Positions 53,472 through 64,000 of a stretch of DNA of 64,000 nucleotides are shown one piece after another. Each line of letters starts with the position of its first letter. Positions within the stretch are counted from its first letter, which is position 1. A model generated the notes under the pieces. That model did not search any database and had not been told where the DNA came from. It saw nothing but the letters and a program-made list of their open reading frames with translations. Source of the DNA: Camellia lanceoleosa (Eukaryota > Streptophyta > Magnoliopsida > Ericales > Theaceae); NCBI GenBank assembly GCA_025200525.1, contig CM045767.1, forward strand, positions 123,430,346-123,494,345, written 5' to 3'. The translations under genes and the position numbers were made by a program.

Positions 53472-54986
53472 AGGTTTTGCTTCATCATTTAGAGAGGTTG
53501 GAGAATTGTTAGAGATTTTTGAGAGATAGATACACCATTTTCTCTCCATTTTCCATAGCTCCAAAGTCTTTTTCTTCAAGTTTGGTGCCATTTCTTCATC
53601 ACCATCAAGCATCCCCATAACCACTCCATTTCCAGCAGCAAGGAGAGGTTCTTAGAGGCTTAGAAGCAACATTTCTCAAGCCAAGAAGTAGAAAAGAGAA
53701 GGTCTACAAGGGTAAGTCTCCATTTCCCTCTTTTGTAGCATTTTCTTGCTCCATTTCTTAAGCCCATTTTCTTATTGTTTTGAGCTCCGACCTTCACTGA
53801 GATTAGGTCTTTTTTGAGCTTATATTCATGTTTGATTAAGGGCTCAACCCCATTTGGTGTCTCCATGATACACTTGTTTCAATATCACTCTTTATGCCAT
53901 TATTTTGCATGCTTTGTTTGGCTTTTGAGTGATCTGATTTCGAGCATACCATAAACTGTTAGTACGCCTATTTTGAGACCCTCTTCAACATTGAAGAAGG
54001 GATCCATCATGTTTGGTGGCTCTAGCATGAACTTCCTTTGAAATTCTTCAATTTTACCGTAAAATTGCATGAGTTAATTAGCCTATTTGTGATCTGAGTT
54101 GGAGTATGAAACCTACTGATATTGTGCTCATTTTGAGCCCCTCTTCAACATTGAAGAAGGGCTCAACCATGTTTGCCTCCTCTATCATACACTTGCTTTG
54201 AATCCATGTTCTATGCCTATCTTGCATGCTTTGTTAGACTATTTTGGCTTCTGTTTTTGGCCTTCATCAGGCCTTGAAGGAGTCTTATTTTGGTCCATAC
54301 ATCATTCTTTGTGAAGGTTCTTAAGCCATTTGGTAATTGGTTTTAGTACTTGCTTTGAAATTCTTCAAATTTACCGTAAAATTGCATGTTTGTTTAGGCC
54401 ATTCTAGCTTCTGTTTCTGGCCTTCATCAGGCTTGTGAAGTGTCTTATTTTGGTCTATTCTTCAAGTTTTATTAAGGGTCTTAAGTTTTTTGGTCATTGC
54501 TTATGATACCTCTCTTTATAAACCTCTTTTGAGCCTTATTTTGCATGCTATGTATTGTATATCTACACACTGAATTTGGGGATCTCATCTTCTGTAAAAA
54601 TGCATATTTTTAGTCCCTCTCTAATGTTGTAGAACTGATTTTTTGGGTTTGAGCATTGTAGATATCACTTGCTTTGTAAATCCTCTCTTTTTCCGTATTT
54701 TTGCAAGCTATTGTTGTCATATCTATGCTTACAATTTGGCCATGTTTTGTACTGGAAAGATGCTATTTTGGGGCTGCCTTGCTACTGTTTTTGCTTTCAT
54801 GTGTCAATTTTGCATGTATAGCATAGTCAGAGGCCATTTAGGGGCTAAATATCACATTTCGGGAACATTCTGGGCATCGGGTGCATTTTATCATCATTTT
54901 GAGGCTGTTTTCCCTTCATTTAGTTGCTGGAATTTAGTTTTCATGCTTGCATATCATTTCCATGCCATTTTGTGCCTTTTGTCATT

Positions 54987-55960
54987 GCCTCGGTTTTGCG
55001 TGCGTGCACGCACTTCGAGGCGCTCCGTTCATTCATCGGCATCCCATGTGAGTGCGGCTGAGGCCCTCTCATGTTGGTATAAGCCCAATTTGCATTTCGC
55101 ATGTCATTCCGCATCGCCTCGGTTTGCGTGCCCGTGTGCACGCATTTCGAGGCATCTCCTTTTATCATTACGGCATCTGATGTGAGTGTGGCTGAGGTCC
55201 ATTCATGTTAGTATAAGCCCAATTCGCATTTCCATCTCATTTTATCATTGCCTCGGTTTGCGTGCCCATATGCACGCATTTCGAGGCACTTCTTTTTTAC
55301 CCAACGGCAGCTTATGTGAGTGCGGCTGAGGTCCTCTCATGTTGGCATAAGCCCAATTTGCATCCCTTATGCCATTTCATTCCATTTTGTCATCGCCTCG
55401 ATTTGCGTGCGTGTATTGCCGATTTACATTTCACATCACCACCTCGGTTTGCGTGCCTGTGTGCACGCATTTCGAAGCACTTTGGTTTTATCCGATTTGC
55501 ATTTCACATCACCGCCTCGGTTTGCGTGCCTGTATGCACACATTTCGAGGCACTTCGATTTTATCCGATTTCCATTTTATCATCGCCTCGGTTTGCGTGC
55601 CTGTGGGCCCGTATTTCGAGGCACTTCAGTTTTATCCGATTTGCATTTCACATCATCGCCTCGGTTTGCGTGCCCGAGTGCACGTATTTCGAGGCACTTC
55701 AGTTTTATCCGATTTACACTTCATATCATTGCCTCGGTTTGCGTGCCCGTGTGCACGTATTTCGAGGCACTCTATTTTGTCCGATTTGCATTTCATGCCA
55801 TCGCCTTGGTTTGGGCGCCCGCGTGCACGCTTTTCGAGGCATATCATTTTCATCTCATTTTCATAGCATTGTGCATATTAGGTTGTATCTTAGATTGCAT
55901 TCATGCATTTTCTCGATATGCGTGCCCGTGGACACGCATTTCGAGGCATCTCACTTTCAT
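54987..55960. repeat. hairpin-forming minisatellite, about 73 bp in its core, 11 copies
   Basis: Each unit contains GCCTCGGTTTGCGTGC, a short loop such as CCGT, and GTGCACGCATTTCGAGGC; the two halves are complementary at most positions. Starts are near 54987, 55114, 55251, 55396, 55441, 55515, 55584, 55658, 55731, 55803 and 55911. Units are joined by TTTTATCCGATTTGCATTTCA in the core. One unit (55396) has lost its right arm. Long plus-strand frames (54643-56447) are artefacts of this array. Confidence 0.9.
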
Positions 55961-57624
55961 AGCATTGTGCATGCTATATTACATGTTAGCTGCATTTCAT
56001 GCATACCATGCATATTGCATCATGTTCGGGATAGGCGTTAGCCCGGGCACGGGAAATGAGGTACATTCCGTACTCCGAGTGACAGAGTGTGTTTCAATTC
56101 CCAAGTCACCGACACTCCGGATTACCCATGATGGAGTTAGGTTTTGTTGTAGCATTCATCTGCATTCATCCTATATTGAGTTGTGCAATCCGATTCCTCG
56201 GCCATCATACATCGGTATGCGTGATTGGTGGCACGAGGATCGAGGCATGCATATATGTGTGAAATACATTGCTATGCCCTTTTCCTGCTCTCTGTTGCAG
56301 CAAAATGAAGAATCAGCAACTCTTGGTCGTGGCGCATTTAATCTGCAAGCGAGGCTAATTGGGGCATCGGTGGATTTCGGCGACCATGAACACTATTCAT
56401 CGAAGCAAAGCGGCCTAGCTGCATGCGGTTCTTGCTTTCTTAGTTAATTGTTAATTAATTAAGAATCTGTATTTATTCATTCGGACTGTATATTTCGGAC
56501 TGTATTATTCTTTTATTTCGGACTGTATTGTTATTTATTCGGACCCTCTGCGCGAGGGCACAACTGTAATAAGTGTGGGTGAGTGTGATGTATGTCTTCC
56601 AACCCCACGTCTTTCTTCCCTTTTATTTACCCGCTTATGATGGTTAGATATAGGGCATATTTCAATTAGCATAACAGTATGACAGCATGTTTGCATCATT
56701 CATCTGTTTGCATGCACCGGGCTCGGCGCATCATACAAACTGCATCTGTATTTCGATTCCAAATTGAATACTTGATAGTTGTAGCATTCCACATGCCATC
56801 TTTAGAATAGCCAAGCCTGCTATAGTTTGCATTTTTTGCATGTGTTGCATTAGGCATTTCAGTATATGTAGGATCACGCATGATTCCTAATCAGTTTTCT
56901 GTTTTGGCTTGGAGTACTCGGTAAGTGGTTATGCTTTAGCATCCTTGCATGCGTGTGAGTGTTGCCATGATAGCATGCTTGCCATGAGGCTATGTGCTTA
57001 TATGATATAACTGCCTTGAATGCCTGTGGGTGGAGGTTGAGTTATCTGAAGTGGAACAATTCATCAACTGTTTGTTTTAAGCCCACTAGATAGTGGCAAA
57101 ATCATGTTTTCTAAGCCCACCTGAGGGTGGCAAATCCGCATTTTAGCCTACCTGCGGGTAGCACCTTCACACCATTTTCAAACAAACAAACATGAAATGT
57201 TTAGTTCCAATTCAGACGGCCCGATCTATACTTGTTTCTTTGCGAGCATCACATAGTAACCTAGGCTAATAATCGAATAAGAACGCACAAAGTTTTCAAA
57301 AGCAGATATCATGGTTAGTAGAGGCGGTCTTTGGCCGGCGAGAGTGCTCACGATGTGACCTTCCCAATCGTACCCAAGTTCGAGCCAACTTTGGTGATGC
57401 GGACCACGTGGCCTTTGGCACGAGTTAGGGTTTCCTAAATTTCCCATTTTAAAAATATTTAGGTGGCGACTCATTATCGCAAAGCGGTCCATGTTTGGCA
57501 CTTCTTTCAAAAATCTGTTTTTCTTCAAAAGCGATTTGCGAGTTGGACTCTTTGGTTCAAGATCGAGAACCGCAACAAAATCGAGTCGAGCTATGGCGAG
57601 GTCCTCGCGGGCTTATTCTGATTC

Positions 57625-57641
57625 TGGCGACTTCTGGGGAT
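57625..57641 (+). other. primer binding site of the Ogre-like element
   Basis: TGGCGACTTCTGGGGAT, close to the TGGCGACT-type PBS of Ogre elements (tRNA-Arg). Confidence 0.7.
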
Positions 57642-58518
57642 TTTGAGAACTTGACTCGAACTCATGATATCTGCTTTTGACTACACTTGTGTGTTTCTTT
57701 GCATTGCATTTGCATTGGTGCGCCTAGGACCGTGTTTGCCATATGCCATTCCCGAGCGATTTCTTGGGAGGCTTGTCTTGTCAAGTCATGTCCATAAAAT
57801 TTGATCGGCTCACAGGCTCTGACAGCATGGGAACACAAACCCCGGTTTTACTGGGGCACCCTTTTTGACCATTCGACCTAGTGCATATTCGGATCCATAG
57901 TGACTATTCCAAACTAGGACAGGTTGCTTACCCGTTTATAGGTTGTTTGAAGCATTGCGTGCATAGTGAAACCCTAGTTCACGACAAAATAGGGCGAAAC
58001 CCTACCCCAACATAGGGGTGATTTGGCTCTCACTTACATTATGTGCTTGTTAGAGTGTGCCTCTGAGGAATGCATGTATCGATTTACAAGTTTGGGCATT
58101 AGGCATGGGCACCGATTCGATATTTTGGGATTCAGTTTACTGAGGTAACAGTTCTGACAGAATTTTGGGCGAGTCGGTAGAGGGCACACTTATTCAACTA
58201 TGCTCACATCTGTTCAGGTGAAATCGGTGAGATCTTTGTCATTTTCTCTTTTGCTAGGTAGTCGGGAACCATAGCTTCAGAGGGCTCCAATATCCCCGGG
58301 TACAAGACTTGTGTTGATAGACTTTGTCGGGTCAGAGATTCAATTCAAGGGCAATCAGTGTTCCTTTACCAGAGGCGGGGTAAAAAAAAAAAGGGGGCCA
58401 GTCAGGCACAAATCACCAATTCAGCGGTTACCAGATCAGTGACCCTTATCCACCCCACCAGTGAACAGTCAGGCTGAGGTCTCAGTTTCTACTGTAGGGA
58501 TAGATACCAGTCAGTTAG
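57642..58518 (+). other. leader of the Ogre-like element
   Basis: Non-coding between PBS and gag. It includes a purine run at about 58376-58397. No ORF is supported. Confidence 0.6.
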
Positions 58519-59913
58519 ATGGATCAGGAGAACACATCAGGGATTGAGGCAATGATGCGTCAAATGCAAGAAAGTATGAAACTCATGTAGCAAGACGCTG
58601 TCCGCCAAGCGGAATTTTCCAAACAGCAAGCTGCAATCATGGCTCAGCAGGCTGAGCTCATCACCAGGCTGCAACAGCAAAGCGGCGCGTCTGCTTCACA
58701 ACAAGTTCCTCCCCCAGGAGGAGCTCCAGCACCTGGGGAGACGCCAAATGTCCAAAATGTCCAAGAGGATACAGACCTTCCAACGGGGCGGCTCCACCCG
58801 ATCCTACGCAACTATCCAAGGCACCCGCCTATCAATGTCTTGGACTCTCCTTTGAGTTTGAAGTGGACCCCTGACCTGGTGAGTAAGTTGGAAAAACTGT
58901 TAAAGAAATCCCAGGGAGTAAAGTCCATTCCCGACATTGAGGTTGGATATCTGAGCCTTGTTGTGACATTGCTTGGGACGGAGTTCAAGATGCCTCACAT
59001 CGACCGATTTGATGGGTCTGGGGACCCCATGGTCCACCTGAGTTTGTTTTCAGATGTTCTGCGCCCGATGGGCTTGACAAGATTACAGAAGCTCTCCCTC
59101 TTTAGCAGGACCCTATCGGGTATTGCGGTCATTTGGTACGCCAAATTGGAGGATTCAATGAAACAAAGCTGGGAGGAGATGGCCGAGGCCTTCGTCGCGC
59201 AATACTCTTATAATACTCAGATCGAGATCACGACCCGTGATCTTGAGACAACAAGGCAAGAGCCCGAGGAGAGTTTCTCGGATTTTGTGATGCGGTGGAG
59301 GGCGAAGGCATCAATGATGACTTTGAGGCCCACTGATAAAGACCAGATAAGGATGGTTGTGCGCAACCTCCAACCCAGGCTGATGCAAAAGATGATCGTG
59401 CTCCCCTTCCCTACTTTTTCAGATTTGCATGAGATGGGGGTACAAATTGAGGATCTTTGTGAAGCAGGCTTGATTGAAGCGATGTGAGCAACCCAAGAGG
59501 ACCTTCAACATAGCGTAAATCTGAGTAATGCGATCTTGAAAATGCGAGCTTCAGACGTGAGCATGGTTACCACCACCACACAAAAAACAGCCACCTCATT
59601 CATCGGTGCGTCCAGAGCTAGCTCGCAAATAGCCAAAAACCCACCTCAAGGCCAAAGGGTGTTTACTCCACTATACATGCCCCTATCCAAAGCTCTGGGG
59701 GTTTTGATCAAGAAAGGGCGTCTGAAGCCCCTGGAGCCACAGCCGCTACCAAAGAACCTCCCTCTCTCACACAACCCAGCCGACTACTGTGCCTTCCATC
59801 AGCGAGCTGGCCATGACACTGACATGTGCTTTCGTCTTCGCCACGAAATACAAGATCTGATCGACAACAGAGTCATCCCCGCACCGGGTCCTACAAAGCC
59901 TATCGGCACTTGA
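58519..59913 (+). pseudogene. Ogre-like gag with two in-frame stops
   Basis: The frame begins at ATG 58519 (MDQENTSGIEAMMRQMQ), with a TAG at 58588 and a TGA at 59485; otherwise it is open to the TGA at 59911-59913, about 464 codons. The Gln-rich N-terminus leads into the gag core FKMPHIDRFDGSGDPMVHL, LFSRTLSGIAVIWYAKL and ESFSDFVMRWRAKASMM. Near the C-terminus come a VFTPLYMPLSKAL block and the zinc-like motif YCAFHQRAGHDTDMCFRLRH, typical of Ogre/Tat gag. No protease follows, so the element depends on a partner. Confidence 0.85.
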
Positions 59914-61069
59914 TCAGTGAACTTGTGGGGGATAATGTGATGTGATCAGGAGATGAATCACCTACGGGCGGCATTCAGTGTACTTCAGATATGGCGTATG
60001 GCACGCACTGTTTTGAGCTTTTGGCGAATGCTACATTATGACTTGGGTATTGGGTCAGTCTTGTTGTTTTGTCTTGAGTCTGTCTTTTTGTTTTAAGTCA
60101 GTCTCTTTTGTTGTGGGTCTGTCTTGTTGTATGGAGTCGGTCCTATTGTATAGGAGTCGGGTGATTCCGGGGGTGTTACCTCGAGCGTCACCATTTTGTT
60201 TTGCGTTTGTCTTTTTGTTTTGTTTTGAGTCTGTTTCTGCCAGGGAGCCAATTATGCCGACAGATTTTGAATGAAACAGCAGTGATTTCCACGCTCTCGC
60301 ATTTGCTTCTGCCGTGTGCTAGTTATGCCGGGATTTGAATGAAATGGCAGTGCATTCCACCTCCTCTCCTGTGCCCTGAAGTCACTGTAATGACCTGAGT
60401 TTTTCAAAGCTTTTTTTGAACACTGCGGTGAAAACGAAGAGGAAGGAATTCCTCGTCTTTTGCAAAATTTTGATCAATTGAGAGAAAGAGAGGCGTACTA
60501 AGCCCTTAATGAATAAAATCATGCTTGTTAGAGTGAGTACTGAGAAGGACCCTGGCTTGATCCAGACTGGTTTCACACTATCTTCAGCGCGGGTGATTTG
60601 TCGCTTTCTTAAAAATTTTCAAAAACAAAATGTTTTCTTTGATCTGCGAACTTGTGGGGAATCGCTCTTGAGATTGTGCGACCTAGGATCGCTCTCGACC
60701 TCGAGACTCAACCCCTTCGTTTCCAAACCTCGAACTTGAATTGAGAGGTTCAGCGGTCAACTTCGATGTGAGGCTGTGTGGCGGTTGAAGCAACCCTCGA
60801 ACAAGAGGCACCAAAGTCAGATTAAGAAGATCAGACCTCATTAGAAAAAGCTTGCGAAGCTAAATCAGAAGCACCCCTCGAACTAGGGGCAAAAACGTCC
60901 GATGTGCTCAAAAGAGCCGAAGATGGATCCTTCTACGAGTCAATACTGACGATCATTTTCACGGATTCGATGACCTCGATCTCAAACCATTCAACATGGA
61001 CAAAGTTACACTTTTACCCTTTGAGAGGCTCATTTGGGCGAAACCCGGAAGGCGACCGCAAAAGTTAGA

Positions 61070-61196
61070 GCAAAGAAAAAGAACAAAAAAAAAGAAGAAA
61101 GAAAAAAAAAAAAATGCAAAAAAAAGGAAAGAAAAGAAAAGAAGAAAAAGGAATGAAAAGAATAGAAAAAAAGAAAAGAAAGAAAAACAAAGCTCG
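61070..61196. repeat. polypurine (A/G) tract, about 125 bp
   Basis: Almost pure A/G sequence (AAAGAAAAAGAACAAAAAAA and similar). Lys/Glu-rich frames here are simple sequence. Confidence 0.8.
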
Positions 61197-61445
61197 CAAG
61201 GTCGAAAACCTGCAACAGGCGCCTTGGCAAAAGTTAGAGCATAAAAAGGAGAGGTTAATACTCGAGTGTACCTTAACCCCGAACTACGTAAGGCTTGATT
61301 CCGATCTTAGGGATACGTAGGCAACTTCATTATGAAGTCCAGCCATACACTTCCAAATCAAGTGTGTCCATGTAATGGTTTTGACCATCCTTACCTCCTC
61401 TGTATCCGAGAGTTCGATTGCAATCATCGCTCTGAGGACTGACTA

Positions 61446-61592
61446 CAATGCGCTGCGGTGCCTTTCAAACAAGGGGCAACTTTCCGTTGCCATTCAATGC
61501 GCTGCGGTGCCTTTCAAACAAGGGGCAACTTTCCGTTGCCATTCAATGCGCTGCAGTGCCGTTCAAACAAGGGGCAACTTTCCGTTGCCATG
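61446..61592. repeat. tandem repeat, 49 bp, three copies
   Basis: Starts at 61446, 61495 and 61544. The unit holds CAATGCGCTGCGGTGCCTTT and GGGGCAACTTTCCGTTGCCAT; the inner GGCAACTTTCCGTTGCC is itself an inverted repeat. The copies are nearly identical. Confidence 0.9.
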
Positions 61593-63540
61593 CAGCTCTC
61601 TTCAAGCACGGGGCAGTTTTCCTTTGGATCTGAGGTTGTGCATCTCAGGAGTAAGTTTCATGCTCGTTGAGCAAGTGGCCGTGTGCAAAAATAGTTTTTG
61701 AGAATTTCTACTGAGGTTGACTATTTTCTCGAAAATTGTTCCATCTTTTCAAAAAGCGGACCATTTCTTGGACCCAAAAATGGTAATTTTTCAGTGCTCA
61801 TAGCCTAACTTGCGTGATTTCAAATCAAAAATTGAATAAGCATGTTAATCTAACCCTCATGTTGGTCAAAATTGTTTTAGTAGAAAGCAAAAACAAAAAA
61901 TGGTCAAAACGATAAACTAGGGGCATAGTGGAGTCAGGTGTTACTCTTTTCCCGTTATCAATGCATTTGCCAAGAAGGGCACTCTACATGCCAAGAAAAA
62001 GGGCACAATTGAAGCTAACAACAAAGTGCTGAAAGCTCTCTTACCCTCCAAGCAGCGAGGTATCAAGCCAAGTCTGGAAACCTGACAGAATGGATCAAGA
62101 TATTCCACTTCCTCATCTTGGAGATCGATCACGTCCAAATTCCCAATGAGGCATCATCGACCGGTGTCGGTGCAGATTAGCTACACACTCATTTGTAGCA
62201 TAACCCCTCTGTGGGAGGAATTCATTAGTATGCGTAAGAAGAAGGATCTAGTGAATGCTAGGGGCTGAGCCCACAACTTCTTTGTTTATCCATCAACCAC
62301 CGGGGAGGGATGAAAAATGAGAGATTGAAGAATAGAGAGAGGTGCGATGAGAGAAAAAAGTGAGAAAAGGGCTTTTTGAAAAAGCGAGCTTGAGGGCGAG
62401 TGATGTGAGAATCACAAATAAGAAAGGATGGGAAACATACCGTGAAACAGGCTCCTGTGCGTCCCGAGTGTCGTGTCTTTTTGTTTTATCTCGATCCTTG
62501 TTTTGAGTCATCTCGAGTGTTACTCGATGTGTCTAGGTTGTGTGCCTTTTGTTTTCTTGTTGAGTCGTAGTGTGCTGTATTCAGTCGTAGGCTCAATACC
62601 CAGTTGAGAACTTATGCTCACTCTCAATTTCAAAAAATCGTTTTGTGCTATGAGTGCCGTGCCGTTCTCCACATTTGTGCAAAACAGAATTTGTTCTTTC
62701 AGAAAACCGCAGGGTTCAACCCAGGTCATATGAGAACAGTAAAACCAGGACCTATCTAAAGCTATGAATTTCAGGCTGCAAAGCAAAAGCAAAAGAGGAA
62801 AATAGCGGGCATCTGAGTTTGTTCCAACTTCAGTAAGTTCTGAGACTATATTCCGTGTGTACCTCTTCAGGTCTTGCCAATGCTCTGAAGTATGAGTGTG
62901 CCTCTACCTCAAGCTCAAAATCAAGTCTACTTCAAGCCAGAATGGCGATCAGGAGTGCTCTCCCTGAGTACCATTCCCTACCAGAGGCATCTTGGCCGTG
63001 TTTGCGATGAGTTCCTAGGAGACCAACTGCGACGGTGGAAACTAGAGTTCGAATGGCTGTTGCCTAGAATACAAAGGTTCGGGATTTCCGAGACTAAAGT
63101 CTGGTTTAAATACCCAGAGGCGCGCCCTCGGCTTGAAATCTGTATGGAAGCCCCATAGGTTGAGATAGCATGTATGCACCTCAATGCTGGATACTGAACC
63201 AACCTAGTCTGTCACCCCGTTGGAGAATAGGGAAAGTTGTGAGTATGATCAGGAAGACAAGCGGCGGCGTGGCTCCACATGCGAGATATTGTTACTTGTT
63301 AGCATTCGAGCCTTTGTCTTTGTGTGTTCAAGGTAAAGTGTTGAAGAGCACGAGGAGATCCCCATCGAGTAGAGCGGTTCACCGCCACTCACCTCATGAG
63401 GTGCTTTCTAAGCGCCACTTTGTCCATTATTGCTTTCCTTAAGCATCATGCATTGTAATGCATTGTACATCAAGTTTCTTTCTCGGTCATGCGATATTGT
63501 ATGTACGGTTCATTCAAAGAAGTTCCATTTAAGATCATTC

Positions 63541-63980
63541 ATTTAGTGTATCAATCACACTTTATTTGCTTCACTCGATGTATCTAACACACTTCATTTG
63601 CTTTAGTGTATCAATCACACTTTATTCATTTTGTGTATCTATCACACACATTTTCACTTAGTGTGTCACTCACTCTCTTCACTTTAGTGTGTCAATCACA
63701 CTTCATTCATTTCGTGTATCTATCACACACATTTTCACTTAGTGTGTCACTCACACTCTCTTCACTTTAGTGTATCAATCACACTTCATCCATTTTGTGT
63801 ATCTATCACGCACATATTCACTTTTTGTGTATCCATCACACACCTTTAGTGTATCAATCACACTTGTTCACATAGTGCATCTATCACGCTTTGTGTTCAC
63901 CTTTAGTATATCTATCATACTCTGCTCACTTCGTGTATCAATCACACTATGCTCATTCGTTGCATTGTTATGCACATCTA
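63541..63980. repeat. minisatellite of GTGTATC..TCACAC words
   Basis: Rows of TTAGTGTATCAATCACACTT, TTTGTGTATCTATCACACAC and TTAGTGTGTCACTCAC, alternating at about 30-40 bp. Most words are short inverted repeats (GTGT...ACAC). The array reaches to near the window edge. Confidence 0.85.
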
Positions 63981-64000
63981 TCTAGCATTGTTATGCCCAT

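Larger units (their letters stand above)
52622..57624 (+). repeat. 5' LTR of an Ogre-like gypsy element, about 5 kb
   Basis: Starts TGTAGACACCCCATTTTTGA, a start I associate with very long Ogre-like LTRs, after a possible TSD AGTGC (52617-52621). A TATA box (CTATAAAGGGG) lies at 53461. The end is set by the PBS at 57625, but no clean CA terminus is visible, so the end may lie up to about 180 bases earlier, near another GGTGGCGACTC at 57463. Internal repeats: a 155-160 bp tandem pair (about 52965-53300), a degenerate repeat with CTTCAACATTGAAGAAGGG (53930-54180), and a hairpin minisatellite. No genes; long frames here come from the repeats. Confidence 0.72.
59914..64000 (+). other. 3' part of the nonautonomous Ogre-like element, no pol
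   Basis: 4 kb without protease, RT or integrase motifs in any frame I examined. It contains a GAACTACGTAAGGCTTGATT...GGGATACGTAGGCA pair near 61278-61325, which I associate with Ogre-like elements, a polypurine tract, a 49-bp tandem repeat and a terminal minisatellite. The 88-codon frame at 62892-63158 (MSVPLPQAQNQVYFKP) matches nothing I know. The LTR start TGTAGACACCCC does not recur, so the element runs past the window. Confidence 0.6.

Noticed and set aside
54643..56447. Long overlapping plus-strand open frames (up to 375 codons) that look like Cys/His-rich proteins
   Set aside because: They translate the 73-bp minisatellite, stay open in several frames at once, and have no recognised domain.
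61030..61320. Lys/Glu-rich and Phe-rich frames
   Set aside because: Translation of a polypurine tract on both strands.
62892..63158. 88-codon frame as a gene
   Set aside because: Ordinary amino-acid mix but no domain, no supporting context; left as part of the Ogre-like 3' region.

Overview
The window is nuclear DNA of a flowering plant, most likely a eudicot and perhaps a woody one. The evidence is the set of plant-specific retrotransposon lineages (Tork-like and SIRE-like Ty1/copia; Reina-like, Tat-like and Ogre-like Ty3/gypsy), plant PBS motifs such as TGGTATCAGAGC, and AT-rich DNA full of MITEs. I see no intact cellular gene, no rRNA or tRNA gene and no CRISPR array. Almost all coding capacity is transposon-derived and most of it is broken.

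Layout. 1-1745: 3' end of a Tork-like copia element with its 3' LTR. 2226-48240: three diverged tandem copies (units A, B, C) of a non-coding segment of a few kb, into which nearly everything else has been inserted. Unit A (2226-5969, 17646-17745, 32321-32437) is split by an 11.7 kb Tat-like gypsy element (5970-17645, minus strand, TSD ATTAT) and a 14.6 kb SIRE-like copia element (17746-32320, plus strand). The SIRE-like element carries a 2.6 kb solo LTR in gag (19475-22079, TSD TATGT), a MITE in its RT (about 25811-26033) and a hAT-like element in its 3' region (28818-29710, TSD CTTGGGTT). A truncated gypsy LTR (32438-33289) separates units A and B. Unit B (33337-41660) holds two related Mutator-like elements in opposite orientation (34416-36534 and 38773-40645) and three MITEs. 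Unit C (41655-42684 plus 47799-48240) is split by a young Reina-like chromovirus (42685-47798, TSD CATTG).

48735-49785 is a possible TIR element with a nested Tourist-like MITE. 50402-52621 is a copia-type LTR, PBS and leader without genes. 52622-64000 is a nonautonomous Ogre-like element with an LTR of about 5 kb, a gag with two stops and no pol inside the window.

The most interesting content: (1) the inverted pair of Pack-MULE-like elements, which share termini and an AGAGAAATT-rich arm but carry different captured exons: a BRCA2-like OB-fold exon in one, an RCI2/PMP3-like exon and a possible fasciclin-domain piece in the other; (2) CGCTCGAGCG-type boxes clustered in LTRs of unrelated elements; (3) a 624 bp TIR element with a near-palindromic CCAAAACGACGTCGTTTTGG word close to each end; (4) a hairpin-forming minisatellite in the Ogre-like LTR; (5) a spliced antisense gene in the Tat-like element. 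Because units A, B and C serve as empty-site controls for one another, many insertions are defined to the base from the window alone.

Protein identities were made by eye from translated sequence; no database search was run.
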